Shown here piece by piece: positions 29,428-38,048 of a stretch of 64,000 bases of DNA. Origin of the DNA: Streptomyces griseoviridis (GTDB lineage: Bacteria; Actinomycetota; Actinomycetes; Streptomycetales; Streptomycetaceae); NCBI GenBank assembly GCA_014649155.1, contig BMSM01000002.1, positions 62,001-126,000 of the forward strand. Reading direction: 5' to 3'. How positions within the stretch are numbered: the stretch's first letter is position 1; every line of letters starts with the position of its first letter. Both the position numbers and the translations under genes were made by a program. Under the pieces are notes generated by a model that had not been told where the DNA came from, made no database searches, and saw only the letters and a program-made list of their open reading frames with translations.

Positions 29428-30236
29428 GCGTCTGGCTGCCCGCCGCGCCCTGCACCCCGGAGGGCTGCGTGGACCGGACGCGGACCGCGGCGGCCCTGCC
29501 CCTGGCCGTCCTGCGGCTGACGGCCGTGACGGTCCTGCTGCTGGCCGGGATCGCGCTGACGCCGCTGGGCGGTCGGATGCCGGCCGCGCTGGTGCGCCGC
29601 TGGTGCCGGTGGATCGTACGGGCCGCCGGTGTCCGGGTCCGGATCACCGGGGCCGCCCCGGCCACCGGGGGACTGCTCCTGGTCGCCGACCACGTCTCCT
29701 GGCTGGACGTCCCGCTGCTGGCCGCCGTGCGCCCGGCGCGGATGGTGGCCAAGACCGAGATCCGCGGCTGGCCGGTGGCCGGCCGGCTCGCCGCCCGCGG
29801 CGGGGTGCTGTTCATCGAACGGGACCGGCTGCGGGCGCTGCCCGGCACGGTCGCCCGCATCGCGGCCGAGCTGCGCGCCGGCGCCGCGGTCGCCGTCTTC
29901 CCCGAGGGCAGCACCTGGTGCGGGCGGGCGCGCGGGCCGTACCGCCGGGCCGTCTTCCAGGCCGCGCTGGACGCGGGCGCGCCGGTCCAGCCGGTGCGCG
30001 TCCGCTATCTGGCGGACGGGCGCGCGGTGAGCACCACGCCCGCCTTCGTCGGGCAGGACACCCTGCTCGCCTCGGTCTGGCGGGTGGTGTCGGCGCGCGG
30101 CCTGCTGGCCGAGGTGCGGGTGGTGCCGGCCGTGTCCGCCGGCGCCCACCAGGACCGCCGCCGCCTCGCCCGCGCCGCCCAGGGCGGGGACGGTCACCGG
30201 GAGAAAGCACGCTCGAAAAGTACGTGCCATTTGTGA
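29424..30236 (+). CDS. PlsC-type O-acyltransferase (OlsA-like)
   Basis: A 270-residue membrane-associated acyltransferase with an N-terminal hydrophobic helix near residues 25-47. The HX4D motif (HVSWLD) is near 90 and the second box FPEGST near 158-163. Such enzymes esterify lysophosphatidate or lyso-ornithine lipid. Coupling to the OlsB-like gene favours the latter. The C-terminus is charged and probably disordered. The start GTG overlaps the previous stop. Confidence 0.82.
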   Translation: MSVWLPAAPCTPEGCVDRTRTAAALPLAVLRLTAVTVLLLAGIALTPLGGRMPAALVRRWCRWIVRAAGVRVRITGAAPATGGLLLVADHVSWLDVPLLAAVRPARMVAKTEIRGWPVAGRLAARGGVLFIERDRLRALPGTVARIAAELRAGAAVAVFPEGSTWCGRARGPYRRAVFQAALDAGAPVQPVRVRYLADGRAVSTTPAFVGQDTLLASVWRVVSARGLLAEVRVVPAVSAGAHQDRRRLARAAQGGDGHREKARSKSTCHL

Positions 30237-30309
30237 TGTATGCGCCGTTTTCCGCCTCGTGATGCGGAAAGCCGTAGAGGTGTCACTCCAGAAGGAGGGT
30301 GAGGCCAAG

Positions 30310-31173
30310 ATGATCACCCGCGAAGAGATCACGATGCTGTTGGACCATCCCGTCTACGACGGGGAGGGCAACAAGATCGGCGACGCCAAGCACGTCTTCT
30401 TCGACGACATGACCGGGCGCCCCGAGTGGGTCAGCGTCAAGACGGGCATGATCGGCTCCAAGGAGTCGTTCATCCCCATCCACGACGCGACCCTGGTCGA
30501 GGACCACCTTGAGGTTCCCTACGCCAAGGACCAGGTCAAGAACGCGCCCAGCGTCGACATCGACGCGGGCGGGCACCTGTCGGCGAGCGAGGAACACCGG
30601 CTCTACGAGTACTACGGCGTCAACTGGGACAACGTGTTGTCCGACGCCGGGCCGTCGGGCACCGACACCGGCATGGGCACCGGCACCGCCGCGGCGGCCG
30701 GGACGGCGGGCCTGGCGGGCACCGCCGGTGAACGGGGCGGCCAGGACCGTACGGCGATGCTCGGCGAGGACGACGCCATGACGCTCTCCGAGGAGCGGCT
30801 GCGGGTCGGCGTCGAGCGGCGCGAGACCGGCCGGGCCCGGCTGCGCAAGTACGTCGTCACCGAGGAGGTGGAGCAGACCGTTCCGGTCCGGCACGAGGAG
30901 GTGCGGCTGGAGCGGGAGCCGATCACCGAGGCCAACCGGGACGCCGCGCTCACCGGGCCGGAGATCGCCGAGGCCGAGCACGAGGTCGTCCTGCACGACG
31001 AACACGCCGTGGTGGAGACCGAGACGGTGCCGGTGGAGCGCGTGCGGCTGACCACCGAGGAGTGGGTCGAGAACGAGACCGTCCACGGCCAGGTCCGCAA
31101 GGAGCGCCTGGAGACGGACGGCATCGTCACGGAGGGCAGCGCGGACGACGTCCGGCGGCCGGGCCGCGAGTGA
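30310..31173 (+). CDS. PRC-barrel and DUF2382 stress protein
   Basis: A 287-residue soluble protein. The N-terminal PRC-barrel spans about residues 1-100 (LLDHPVYDGEGNKIGDAKHVFFDD). A Gly/Ala/Thr-rich linker covers about 115-150. DUF2382 (YsnF/AvaK type) covers about 160-275, with repeats of EEVRLEREPI and VERVRLTTEEW. YsnF-like proteins respond to general stress in other bacteria; the molecular role is unknown. The ATG at 30310 has GAGG five bases upstream and AGGAGG further up. Single-gene unit. Confidence 0.88.
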   Translation: MITREEITMLLDHPVYDGEGNKIGDAKHVFFDDMTGRPEWVSVKTGMIGSKESFIPIHDATLVEDHLEVPYAKDQVKNAPSVDIDAGGHLSASEEHRLYEYYGVNWDNVLSDAGPSGTDTGMGTGTAAAAGTAGLAGTAGERGGQDRTAMLGEDDAMTLSEERLRVGVERRETGRARLRKYVVTEEVEQTVPVRHEEVRLEREPITEANRDAALTGPEIAEAEHEVVLHDEHAVVETETVPVERVRLTTEEWVENETVHGQVRKERLETDGIVTEGSADDVRRPGRE

Positions 31174-31202
31174 CCCGGCCGGGCCCGGCGGCGCGGCACC
31201 GC

Positions 31203-33548
31203 TCAGGCGGACGCCGCGCCGCCGAGCGCCCGCGCCAGATACGGCGCGGTGGCGCTGCCCTCGGCCCCCGCCACCCGCGCGGGCGGACCGGCCGCCACGA
31301 TCCGGCCGCCCGCGTCACCGCCGCCCGGCCCCAGGTCGACCACCCAGTCCGCGCCGGCGGCGACGGACATGTCGTGCTCCACGACGACCACGGTGTGCCC
31401 GGCGTCCACCAGGCCGTGCAGCTGCCGTACCAGGACCTCCACGTCGGCGGGGTGCAGCCCGGTCGTCGGCTCGTCCAGCAGATAGAGGGTGTGCCCGCGC
31501 CGGCCGCGCTGCAACTCGCTCGCCAGCTTGATGCGCTGGGCCTCCCCGCCGGACAGTTCGGTGGCGGGCTGCCCGAGCCGCAGATAGCCGAGGCCCACGT
31601 CCAGCAGCGTGCCGAGAGAGCGCGCCGCCGCCGGGACGTCCGCGAAGAACTCCGCCGCCGACTCCACGGTCAGGCCGAGCACCTCGGCGATGTTCCGCCC
31701 CCGGTACGTCACCTCCAGCGTCCCGGGGTTGTAGCGCGCCCCGCCGCAGTCCGGGCAGGGCGTGTAGGTACTCGGCAGGAAGAGCAGTTCGACGCTGACG
31801 AACCCCTCGCCCTGGCAGGTCTCGCAGCGGCCCCCGGAGACGTTGAAGGAGAACCGGCCCACGCCGTACCCCCGCTCCCGGGCGCCGTCGGTGGCCGCGA
31901 AGACCTTGCGCACCACGTCGAACAGGCCGGTGTAGGTGGCGAGGTTGGAGCGCGGGGTGCGGCCGATGGGCCGCTGGTCGACGGCGACCAGCCGGTCCAC
32001 GCCCGGCAGTTCCTCGGTGATCTCCCCGACCAGGGTGGACTTGCCGGACCCGGAGACACCGGTGACGGCCGTGAGGACGCCCAGCGGGATGCGGGCGGTC
32101 ACCCCGCGCAGGTTGTGCCGGGTGACCGGGCCGACCGTCAGCGTGCCGCGCGGGGCGCGCGGGGCACGGGCCGGGGCGGGGGAGCGGCCGAAGAGGTACC
32201 GGGCCGTCGCCGAGCCGGCGACACCGGCCAGCTCCGCGACCGGACCGCTGTGCAGCACCCGTCCGCCGTGCTCGCCCGCGCCCGGCCCGACGTCCACGAT
32301 CCAGTCGGCGTCGCGCACCACGTCCAGGTGGTGCTCCACCACGAACACCGAGTTCCCGGCCGCCTTCAGCCGCTGGAGCACCGCCCGCAGCGCCTCGGTG
32401 TCCGCCGGGTGCAGTCCCGCCGACGGCTCGTCCAGGACGTAGACGACGCCGAACAGTCCCGAGCGGAGCTGGGTGGCCAGGAGCAGCCGCTGCAGTTCCC
32501 CGGCGGAGAGGGTCGGGGTCGCCCGGTCCAGGCTCAGGTACCCCAGGCCCAGTTCGACCACGGGCGCGATCCGGGCGAGGAGGTCGTCGGTGAGGACCCG
32601 GGCGGTCTCCCCGTCGCGGGGCAGCACGGCGGCCAGCCCGGTCAGCGGCAGCGCGGCCAGCTCCGCGACGGTCCGTCCGCCCACGGTCACCGCCAGCGCC
32701 TCGGGCCGCAGCCGCCCGCCGCCGCAGACCGGGCACGGGGCGCTGGTGAGGAAGGACTCCGCCTTCGCGCGCAGCGCCGGGCTCCTGGAGTCGGCGAAGG
32801 TCTTCAGCACGTACCGCCGGGCGCTCGTGTACGTGCCCTGGTAAGGCCGCTGGACGCGCCCGGCCTCGCGCACCGGGTGCACGGTGACCACCGGCTGCTC
32901 GTCCGTGAAGAGGATCCACTCGCGCTGCCGGGCGGGCAGCTCCCGCCAGGGCCGGTCGACGTCGTACCCGAGCGCGTCCAGCACGTCCCGCAGGTTCTTG
33001 CCCTGCCAGGCCCCCGGCCACGCGGCGATCGCGCCCTCCCGGACGGACAGCGACGGGTCAGGGACCAGCAGTTCCTCCGTCGTACGGTGCACCCGGCCGA
33101 GCCCGTGGCACTCCGGGCACGCCCCGGCCGCCGTATGGGGCGAGAAGGCGTCGGAGTCGAGCCGTGCGGCGCCCGGGGGGTAGTCACCGGCGCGGGAGAA
33201 CAGCATCCGGAGCGAGTTCGACAGGTTCGTCACCGTGCCGACCGACGAACGGGAGCCCGGCACCGCCCGGCGCTGCTGGAGCGAGACCGCGGGCGGCAGC
33301 CCGGTGATCCCGGCGACCTTCGGAGCGCCCACCTGATGGATCAGCCGGCGGGCGTACGGCGCCACCGACTCGAAGTACCGGCGCTGCGCCTCCGCGTACA
33401 CCGTGCCGAACGCCAGCGACGACTTCCCCGACCCCGACACCCCGGTGAAGGCGGCCACCACGTCCCGGGGGATGTCGACGTCGACGCCCTTCAGGTTGTG
33501 CTCGCGGGCGCCGCGGACCCGGACGTACGGGTCGTGGGGGTGGTGCAT
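31203..33548 (-). CDS. UvrA-like ABC ATPase (UvrA2/DrrC type)
   Basis: A 781-residue twin-ATPase protein of the UvrA family. Walker A motifs GVSGSGKSS and GVSGSGKST are near residues 36 and 499. Signature motifs are LSAGELQRL and LSGGEAQRI. Zinc-finger cysteines occur in CPECHGLG, CPVCGGGR, CETCQGEG and CPDCGGAR. It is much shorter than UvrA (about 950), as in UvrA2/DrrC proteins that lack the UvrB-binding insert and are linked to resistance to DNA-binding drugs. No antibiotic cluster is adjacent, so a link to self-resistance is only a possibility. Confidence 0.9.
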   Translation of the reverse strand: MHHPHDPYVRVRGAREHNLKGVDVDIPRDVVAAFTGVSGSGKSSLAFGTVYAEAQRRYFESVAPYARRLIHQVGAPKVAGITGLPPAVSLQQRRAVPGSRSSVGTVTNLSNSLRMLFSRAGDYPPGAARLDSDAFSPHTAAGACPECHGLGRVHRTTEELLVPDPSLSVREGAIAAWPGAWQGKNLRDVLDALGYDVDRPWRELPARQREWILFTDEQPVVTVHPVREAGRVQRPYQGTYTSARRYVLKTFADSRSPALRAKAESFLTSAPCPVCGGGRLRPEALAVTVGGRTVAELAALPLTGLAAVLPRDGETARVLTDDLLARIAPVVELGLGYLSLDRATPTLSAGELQRLLLATQLRSGLFGVVYVLDEPSAGLHPADTEALRAVLQRLKAAGNSVFVVEHHLDVVRDADWIVDVGPGAGEHGGRVLHSGPVAELAGVAGSATARYLFGRSPAPARAPRAPRGTLTVGPVTRHNLRGVTARIPLGVLTAVTGVSGSGKSTLVGEITEELPGVDRLVAVDQRPIGRTPRSNLATYTGLFDVVRKVFAATDGARERGYGVGRFSFNVSGGRCETCQGEGFVSVELLFLPSTYTPCPDCGGARYNPGTLEVTYRGRNIAEVLGLTVESAAEFFADVPAAARSLGTLLDVGLGYLRLGQPATELSGGEAQRIKLASELQRGRRGHTLYLLDEPTTGLHPADVEVLVRQLHGLVDAGHTVVVVEHDMSVAAGADWVVDLGPGGGDAGGRIVAAGPPARVAGAEGSATAPYLARALGGAASA

Positions 33549-33587
33549 GAGGAGGCTCCGTACCGCAGGGGGGCAAACCCCGCGATT

Positions 33588-34595
33588 CTAAGCCTCCGCT
33601 CCCGTGACGACCCGCGCGAGCCGCCGGTAGGAGTCGTACAGGGCGGTGCGGTCGTAGGTGCTGGTGGTGACCAGCACCTCCTGGGCGCCGGTCTCCTCCA
33701 TCAGGGTCTCCAGCGCGTCGGCGACCTGCTCCTCGGTGCCCGCGAGATGACCGGTGAGACCGGCCTCGTGGAAGCCGCGCTCCTTCGCGGTCATCGCCCG
33801 GGACTCGACCTCCTCGGCGGACGGCAGCGGCGGGAAGGTGCCGTGCGTGCGGGAGTACGCCATGGACCATGCCTCGGGGAGCAGCAGCCGGCGCGCCGCC
33901 TCGGGGGTGGCGGCCACGGCGACCGTGCCGGAGACGACGACGTACGGCTCCGGGGCCCAGGGGGAGGGGCGGAACGCCTCCCGGTAGCGGTCGATGCCGC
34001 GCCGCATCCGGTCGCGGTCGCGCAGGTCGCCGATGACCATCGGCAGGCCCGCGCGGGCGGCGACCAGCGCGCCCTCGCCCATGGCCAGCACGAACGGCGG
34101 CACGCTCAGCCCCTCGGCGGGGCGGGCGTGCGCGCCGGTGGGGGAGGTGCCGGCGAACCAGCCGAGCAGCTCGGCCAGTTGCTCCTCGAAGCGGTCGGCG
34201 TCGTCCTTGCCCCGGCCCAGCGCCCGGCGCACCCCGTCGGTGAAGCCCACGGAGCGGCCCAGGCCCATGTCGATCCGGCCGGGGAAGAGGGACTCCAGGA
34301 CGCCGAACTGCTCGGCCACCACCAGCGGCCGGTGGTTGGGCAGCATCACCCCGCCGGTGCCCACCCGGATCGTCCGGGTCGCCCCGGCCACGGCGGCGGC
34401 CAGCACGGTCGGCGCGGAACCGGCCACCCCGGGCACCCCGTGGTGCTCCGCCACCCAGAACCGGTGGTAGCCGAGCCGCTCGGCCTCCCGGGCCAGCCGC
34501 ACGGTGTCGCGCAGCGCCTCGCCGGGCGGGCGTCCCGCGCGGGTGCGGGAACGGTCGAGGACGGAGAAACGGGTCCGGGCGGTCAGCGAGCTCAC
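33588..34595 (-). CDS. LLM-class flavin-dependent oxidoreductase
   Basis: A 335-residue luciferase-like monooxygenase of the TIM-barrel class. Typical stretches are EAERLGYHRFWVAEHHGVPGVAGSAP near residues 38-63 and IRVGTGGVMLPNHRPLVVAEQFGVLE near 75-100. GRIDMGLGRSVGF follows near 108-120. Members use reduced FMN or F420; the substrate cannot be told. The start is a GTG. Upstream on the same strand is the L32 gene, 40 bases away. Confidence 0.9.
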   Translation of the reverse strand: MSSLTARTRFSVLDRSRTRAGRPPGEALRDTVRLAREAERLGYHRFWVAEHHGVPGVAGSAPTVLAAAVAGATRTIRVGTGGVMLPNHRPLVVAEQFGVLESLFPGRIDMGLGRSVGFTDGVRRALGRGKDDADRFEEQLAELLGWFAGTSPTGAHARPAEGLSVPPFVLAMGEGALVAARAGLPMVIGDLRDRDRMRRGIDRYREAFRPSPWAPEPYVVVSGTVAVAATPEAARRLLLPEAWSMAYSRTHGTFPPLPSAEEVESRAMTAKERGFHEAGLTGHLAGTEEQVADALETLMEETGAQEVLVTTSTYDRTALYDSYRRLARVVTGAEA

Positions 34596-34635
34596 ACCCG
34601 GTTCAACGCCCCCGGGGACGGGGCATTCCCGCCGG

Positions 34636-34806
34636 TCAGCCCTCGGGACGCAGCAGTCCGCGCTCGTACGCCCGGCGCAGGTGCTGCGGTACGAGGTGGC
34701 GGACGCCGTCGACGGTGACCGGGACGAGCGCCGGCGTGGCCGCCTTCCACTGCGCGCGGCGGTGACGGGTGTTGCTGCGGGACATCTTCCGCTTGGGGAC
34801 GGCCAT
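34636..34806 (-). CDS. rpmF: Ribosomal protein L32, cysteine-less paralogue
   Basis: A 56-residue protein starting [20 protein letters not shown], the standard L32 N-terminus. The usual zinc-binding CxxC ... CxxC in the C-terminal half is replaced by cysteine-free sequence ending [10 protein letters not shown]. Such C-minus paralogues replace the zinc-containing protein in ribosomes when zinc is scarce, and are repressed by Zur in Streptomyces. A Zur-like palindrome lies 51 bases upstream at 34857-34877. Confidence 0.93.
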   Translation of the reverse strand: MAVPKRKMSRSNTRHRRAQWKAATPALVPVTVDGVRHLVPQHLRRAYERGLLRPEG

Positions 34807-34856
34807 GGCGAACGGACTCCTCGGTGGTCGTGGGGCTGGACGCCGAGGACCGTATA

Positions 34857-34877
34857 TGAAAATGGGTACCGTTTACA
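34857..34877. promoter_or_regulatory. Zur-like operator
   Basis: A 21-bp AT-rich palindrome starting TGAAAATG and ending CGTTTACA, matching at 14 of 21 positions between strands. It resembles the Streptomyces Zur site (TGAAAATGATTTTCA type). It lies between the cysteine-less L32 gene and the HAD gene and could control both, since the HAD start is only 23 bases away. Confidence 0.7.
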
Positions 34878-34900
34878 AAAGGGCCGGTTAAGGTGAAGGG

Positions 34901-35392
34901 GTGACCGAGAGCAGCAAGCGCCCGCTGGCCGTGTTCGACCTGGACAACACCCTCGCCGACACCGCCCACCGGCAGCGCTTCCTGGAGCGCCGGCCGCGGG
35001 ACTGGGACGCCTTCTTCGCCGCCGCCCCGCACGATCCGCCGCTGCCGGAGGGGGTGGCGCTGGCCCGGCGCAGCGCCGAGGAGTGCGAGGTCGTCTACCT
35101 CACCGGCCGCCCCGAGCGCTGCCGCCGGGACACCCTCGACTGGCTCGCGGCGCACGGGCTGCCCGAGGGTTCCGTCCGCATGCGGGGCGACCGCGACCGC
35201 AGGCCCGCGCGCCACACCAAGCTGGAGACCCTGCGCGCCCTCGCCCGCACCCGCGAGGTCCGGGTGCTGGTGGACGACGACGAGCTGGTGTGCGCGGACG
35301 CCCGGCGGGCGGGCTTCACCGTCGTACGGGCCGACTGGGCGGGCCGGTCGGCCGAGCTGAGGGACGCGCAGGAGCGCGAAGGGCGGACCTGA
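34901..35392 (+). CDS. HAD-superfamily phosphatase
   Basis: A 163-residue HAD hydrolase with motif I FDLDNT near residues 11-16, motif II TGRPE near 68, a lysine in RHTKLETL near 109 and motif IV VDDDE near 126. It resembles the phosphatase domain of polynucleotide kinase/phosphatase proteins, but no kinase domain is present, so the substrate is unknown. The GTG at 34901 has GGTGAAGGG directly upstream. The Zur-like box lies just before it, so it may share zinc control with L32. Confidence 0.85.
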   Translation: MTESSKRPLAVFDLDNTLADTAHRQRFLERRPRDWDAFFAAAPHDPPLPEGVALARRSAEECEVVYLTGRPERCRRDTLDWLAAHGLPEGSVRMRGDRDRRPARHTKLETLRALARTREVRVLVDDDELVCADARRAGFTVVRADWAGRSAELRDAQEREGRT

Positions 35393-35420
35393 CCGGGGCG
35401 CCCGCTCGGGGCGGTCCGGG

Positions 35421-35630
35421 CTACTCGTCCAGCCGGAAGCCCACCTTCAGGCCGACCTGCCAGTGCGCCACCTGCCCGTCCTCGATCTGGCCGCGCACCT
35501 GCGTCACCTCGAACCAGTCCAGGTTGCGCAGCGTCTCCGAGGCGCGGGCGATGGCGTTGCGGACGGCCTGGTCGACGCCGTCGGGCGAGGTGCCGACGAT
35601 CTCCGTGACGCGATATGTGTGGTTCGTCAT
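35421..35630 (-). CDS. Dodecin
   Basis: A 69-residue protein with the dodecin sequence (YRVTEIVGTSPDGVDQAVRNAI, NLDWFEVTQVRG, HWQVGLKVGFRL). Dodecins assemble into hollow 12-mers that store flavin or CoA between subunits. The conserved tryptophan of DWFEV stacks on the flavin. Length is standard. Single gene, convergent with the HAD gene. Confidence 0.95.
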   Translation of the reverse strand: MTNHTYRVTEIVGTSPDGVDQAVRNAIARASETLRNLDWFEVTQVRGQIEDGQVAHWQVGLKVGFRLDE

Positions 35631-35811
35631 GACTCCACGGTGCCCCAGACCGCACCGGGGCGCGAGATGTCGGGCGATGCGCCGGTGACCCTTGACCCCG
35701 GCATTGGTACATACCAAAATCCAGGCACCCGTACGAGCCATGGGCTCGTCCCCCCATGTCGGGTCTCCCTTCGCCGCGCGCCGGTCACCCCCGGAGAGAA
35801 CAGGACCCCTC

Positions 35812-37080
35812 GTGAGACGTCGCAGTCTGCTCGCCCTCGTACCCGCGACCGCCCTGCTGCTGCCCGGCTGCGGGCTGGTCTCCGGCGACGGGGGCTCCGG
35901 CGGGCGCACCGTCACCGTCTGGCTGATGAAGGGCAGCGCCTCGCAGGAGTTCCTGGACCGGTTCACCGAGGACTTCGAAGGAACCCATCCCGGCATCAGC
36001 GTGGACCTCCGCATCCAGGAGTGGACCGGCGTCGTCGACAAGGTGCGGCGGGCGCTGGCGGGCGAGGGCGAGGACCGGCCGGACGTCATCGAGGTCGGCA
36101 ACACCCAGGTCCCGGGCTACGCCGAGGGCGGCGGTCTGCTCGACCTCACGCTGGAGTCGATGCGGGACTGGGGCATCCGCGACTGGCTGCCGGGCCTCGC
36201 CGAACCGGGCCGGTGGCAGTCCCGGCAGTACGGCATCCCCTGGTACGCCGCCAACCGCGTCGTCCTCTACCGCAAGGACCTGTTCGACCGGGCGGGCATC
36301 ACCCGGCCGCCGCGCACCCGGGACGAGTGGCTGGAGATCACCGAGCGGCTCGGCACCGGCGGCGACCAGGGCATCTACCTGGCCGGACAGGACTGGTACA
36401 CGCTCGCCGGGTTCATCTGGGAGGAGGGCGGCGAGCTGGCCGCCCAGCGCGGCGGCGGCACCTGGCAGGGCGCCCTGGACAGCCCGGCCGCCCTGCGCGG
36501 CATGGACTTCTACCGCCGGCTCCAGGCGCTCGGCGACGGACCGGCCGGCGCCGACGAGGAACACCCGCCGCAGGCGGGCGTGTTCGCGGACGGCGGGGTG
36601 GCGCAGATCGTGGCGGTGCCCGGACTGGCCGGGACCGTCCTCCGGGAGAACCCCGCCCTCCAGGACAAGATCGGGTTCTTCCCCGTGCCCGGCCGGAGGG
36701 CCGGTGTGCCCGGCGCCGTCTTCACCGGCGGCTCCGACCTGGTGGTGGCCAAGAACACCGGCGCCCGGGACGCCGCCGTCGCCGTGGTCGACGCCCTGGC
36801 CGGCGCCGAGTGGAACACCGAACTGGCCCGGACCATGAACTACGTCCCGAACAGGAAGTCGCTCGCCGACGCCGTCGCGGGCGAGGAGGGCGTCGCCGCC
36901 ATGGCGGCCGGCGCGGCGCGCGGGCGGGCCACCCCGACCACGCCCGGCTGGAGCGCGGTCGAGGCGGACAACCCGATCAAGGAGTACATGACGAACGTGC
37001 TCGGCGGCGCCGACCCGGCCACCGAGGCCCGCCGGGCCACCGAGCGCGTCACCGCCCTGCTGGAGCCCTACGCGTCCTGA
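35812..37080 (+). CDS. Sugar ABC transporter substrate-binding lipoprotein
   Basis: A 422-residue extracellular solute-binding protein of family 1. The signal peptide starts MRRRSLL and ends in the lipobox LLPGC at residue 20. The body has the family's VTVWLMKGSASQEFLDRFTEDFE and a YGIPWYAANRVVLYRKDLFD stretch, with NPIKEYM near the C-terminus. It should capture a sugar or oligosaccharide outside the membrane. No permease or ATPase genes are next to it, so it is an orphan that must use a distant transporter. It overlaps egtD by 13 bases tail to tail. Confidence 0.9.
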   Translation: MRRRSLLALVPATALLLPGCGLVSGDGGSGGRTVTVWLMKGSASQEFLDRFTEDFEGTHPGISVDLRIQEWTGVVDKVRRALAGEGEDRPDVIEVGNTQVPGYAEGGGLLDLTLESMRDWGIRDWLPGLAEPGRWQSRQYGIPWYAANRVVLYRKDLFDRAGITRPPRTRDEWLEITERLGTGGDQGIYLAGQDWYTLAGFIWEEGGELAAQRGGGTWQGALDSPAALRGMDFYRRLQALGDGPAGADEEHPPQAGVFADGGVAQIVAVPGLAGTVLRENPALQDKIGFFPVPGRRAGVPGAVFTGGSDLVVAKNTGARDAAVAVVDALAGAEWNTELARTMNYVPNRKSLADAVAGEEGVAAMAAGAARGRATPTTPGWSAVEADNPIKEYMTNVLGGADPATEARRATERVTALLEPYAS

Positions 37081-38048
37081 GCCGGCCGGGCGGGCGTGCT
37101 CAGCGACAGCGCGAACCGGCCCGCCGGGTCGGTCCACCAGTGGACCGCCGTCAGGCCGGCCGCCGCCAGCTCGGCCCGCACCCCTTCCTCGCGGAACTTC
37201 GCCGACACCTCGGTGCGCAGCTCCTCACCGGCCGCGAAGTCCACCGCCAGGTCCAGCTCCTTGATCTTCACGGTCTGCGCCGTACGGGCGCGCAGCCGCA
37301 TCTCGATCCACTCCCGCTCCGCGTCCCAGACCGCCACGTGCTCGAAGGCGGCGAGGTCGAAGTCGGCGCCCAGTTCGCGGTTGACGACGGACAGCACGTT
37401 CTTGTCGAACGCGGCCGTCACCCCGGCCGCGTCGTCGTACGCCCGCACCAGTTCCGCCTCGTTCTTGACCAGGTCGGTGCCGAGCAGCAGTGTGTCACCG
37501 GGCGCCAGCGCCGAGCGGACCGAGGCGAGGAACGCCGCCCGCTCGGCGGGCAGCAGATTGCCGATGGTGCCGCCGAGGAACGCCAGCAGCCGGGGACCGG
37601 GCGTGTCCGGCAGCTCCAGCGCGCCGGTGAAGTCGGCGATCAGCGCGTGCACGTCCAGGCCGGGACGCTCGGCGGCGATCGCCCGCCCGGCGCCCACCAG
37701 GGCGCTCTCGCTGACGTCGACCGGGACGTAGGCGCGCAGCCCGGTCAGCGCGTCCAGCAGGTACCGGGTCTTCTCCGAGGACCCGGAACCCAGCTCGACC
37801 AGGGTGGCCGCGCCGGACGCCGCGGCGATCGCACCGGCCCGGGCGGCGAGGATCTTCCGTTCGGCGCGGGTCGGGTAGTACTCGGGCAGTTCCGTGATCT
37901 GGTCGAACAGCTCGCTGCCCCGGGCGTCGTAGAACCACTTCGGCGGCAGCGTGCGCGGGCTGCCCGTCAGACCGGCCCGGACGTCGGCGCGCAGGGCGGC
38001 GTCCGTGGCGTCCTCGGGCAGGATGCGGGTGATGCGGAACGGGCTCAC
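37068..38048 (-). CDS. egtD: L-histidine N-alpha-methyltransferase EgtD
   Basis: A 326-residue SAM enzyme that trimethylates histidine to hercynine, the first step of ergothioneine synthesis. Family motifs include LPPKWFYDARGSELFDQITELPEYYPTR near residues 34-60, LVELGSGSSEKTR near 83-95 and FLGGTIGN near 155. The GTG start overlaps the egtC stop (GTGA). It is the last gene of the egtABCD operon. Confidence 0.95.
   Translation of the reverse strand: MSPFRITRILPEDATDAALRADVRAGLTGSPRTLPPKWFYDARGSELFDQITELPEYYPTRAERKILAARAGAIAAASGAATLVELGSGSSEKTRYLLDALTGLRAYVPVDVSESALVGAGRAIAAERPGLDVHALIADFTGALELPDTPGPRLLAFLGGTIGNLLPAERAAFLASVRSALAPGDTLLLGTDLVKNEAELVRAYDDAAGVTAAFDKNVLSVVNRELGADFDLAAFEHVAVWDAEREWIEMRLRARTAQTVKIKELDLAVDFAAGEELRTEVSAKFREEGVRAELAAAGLTAVHWWTDPAGRFALSLSTPARPAQDA

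Noticed and set aside
31062..34718. A 1218-residue open frame on the plus strand
   Set aside because: It lies opposite the UvrA2-like and flavin oxidoreductase genes, whose motifs are clear. It has no start signal or domain.
35812..37080. Complete sugar ABC transporter
   Set aside because: Only the binding protein is present; neighbouring genes are dodecin and egtD, not permease or ATPase.
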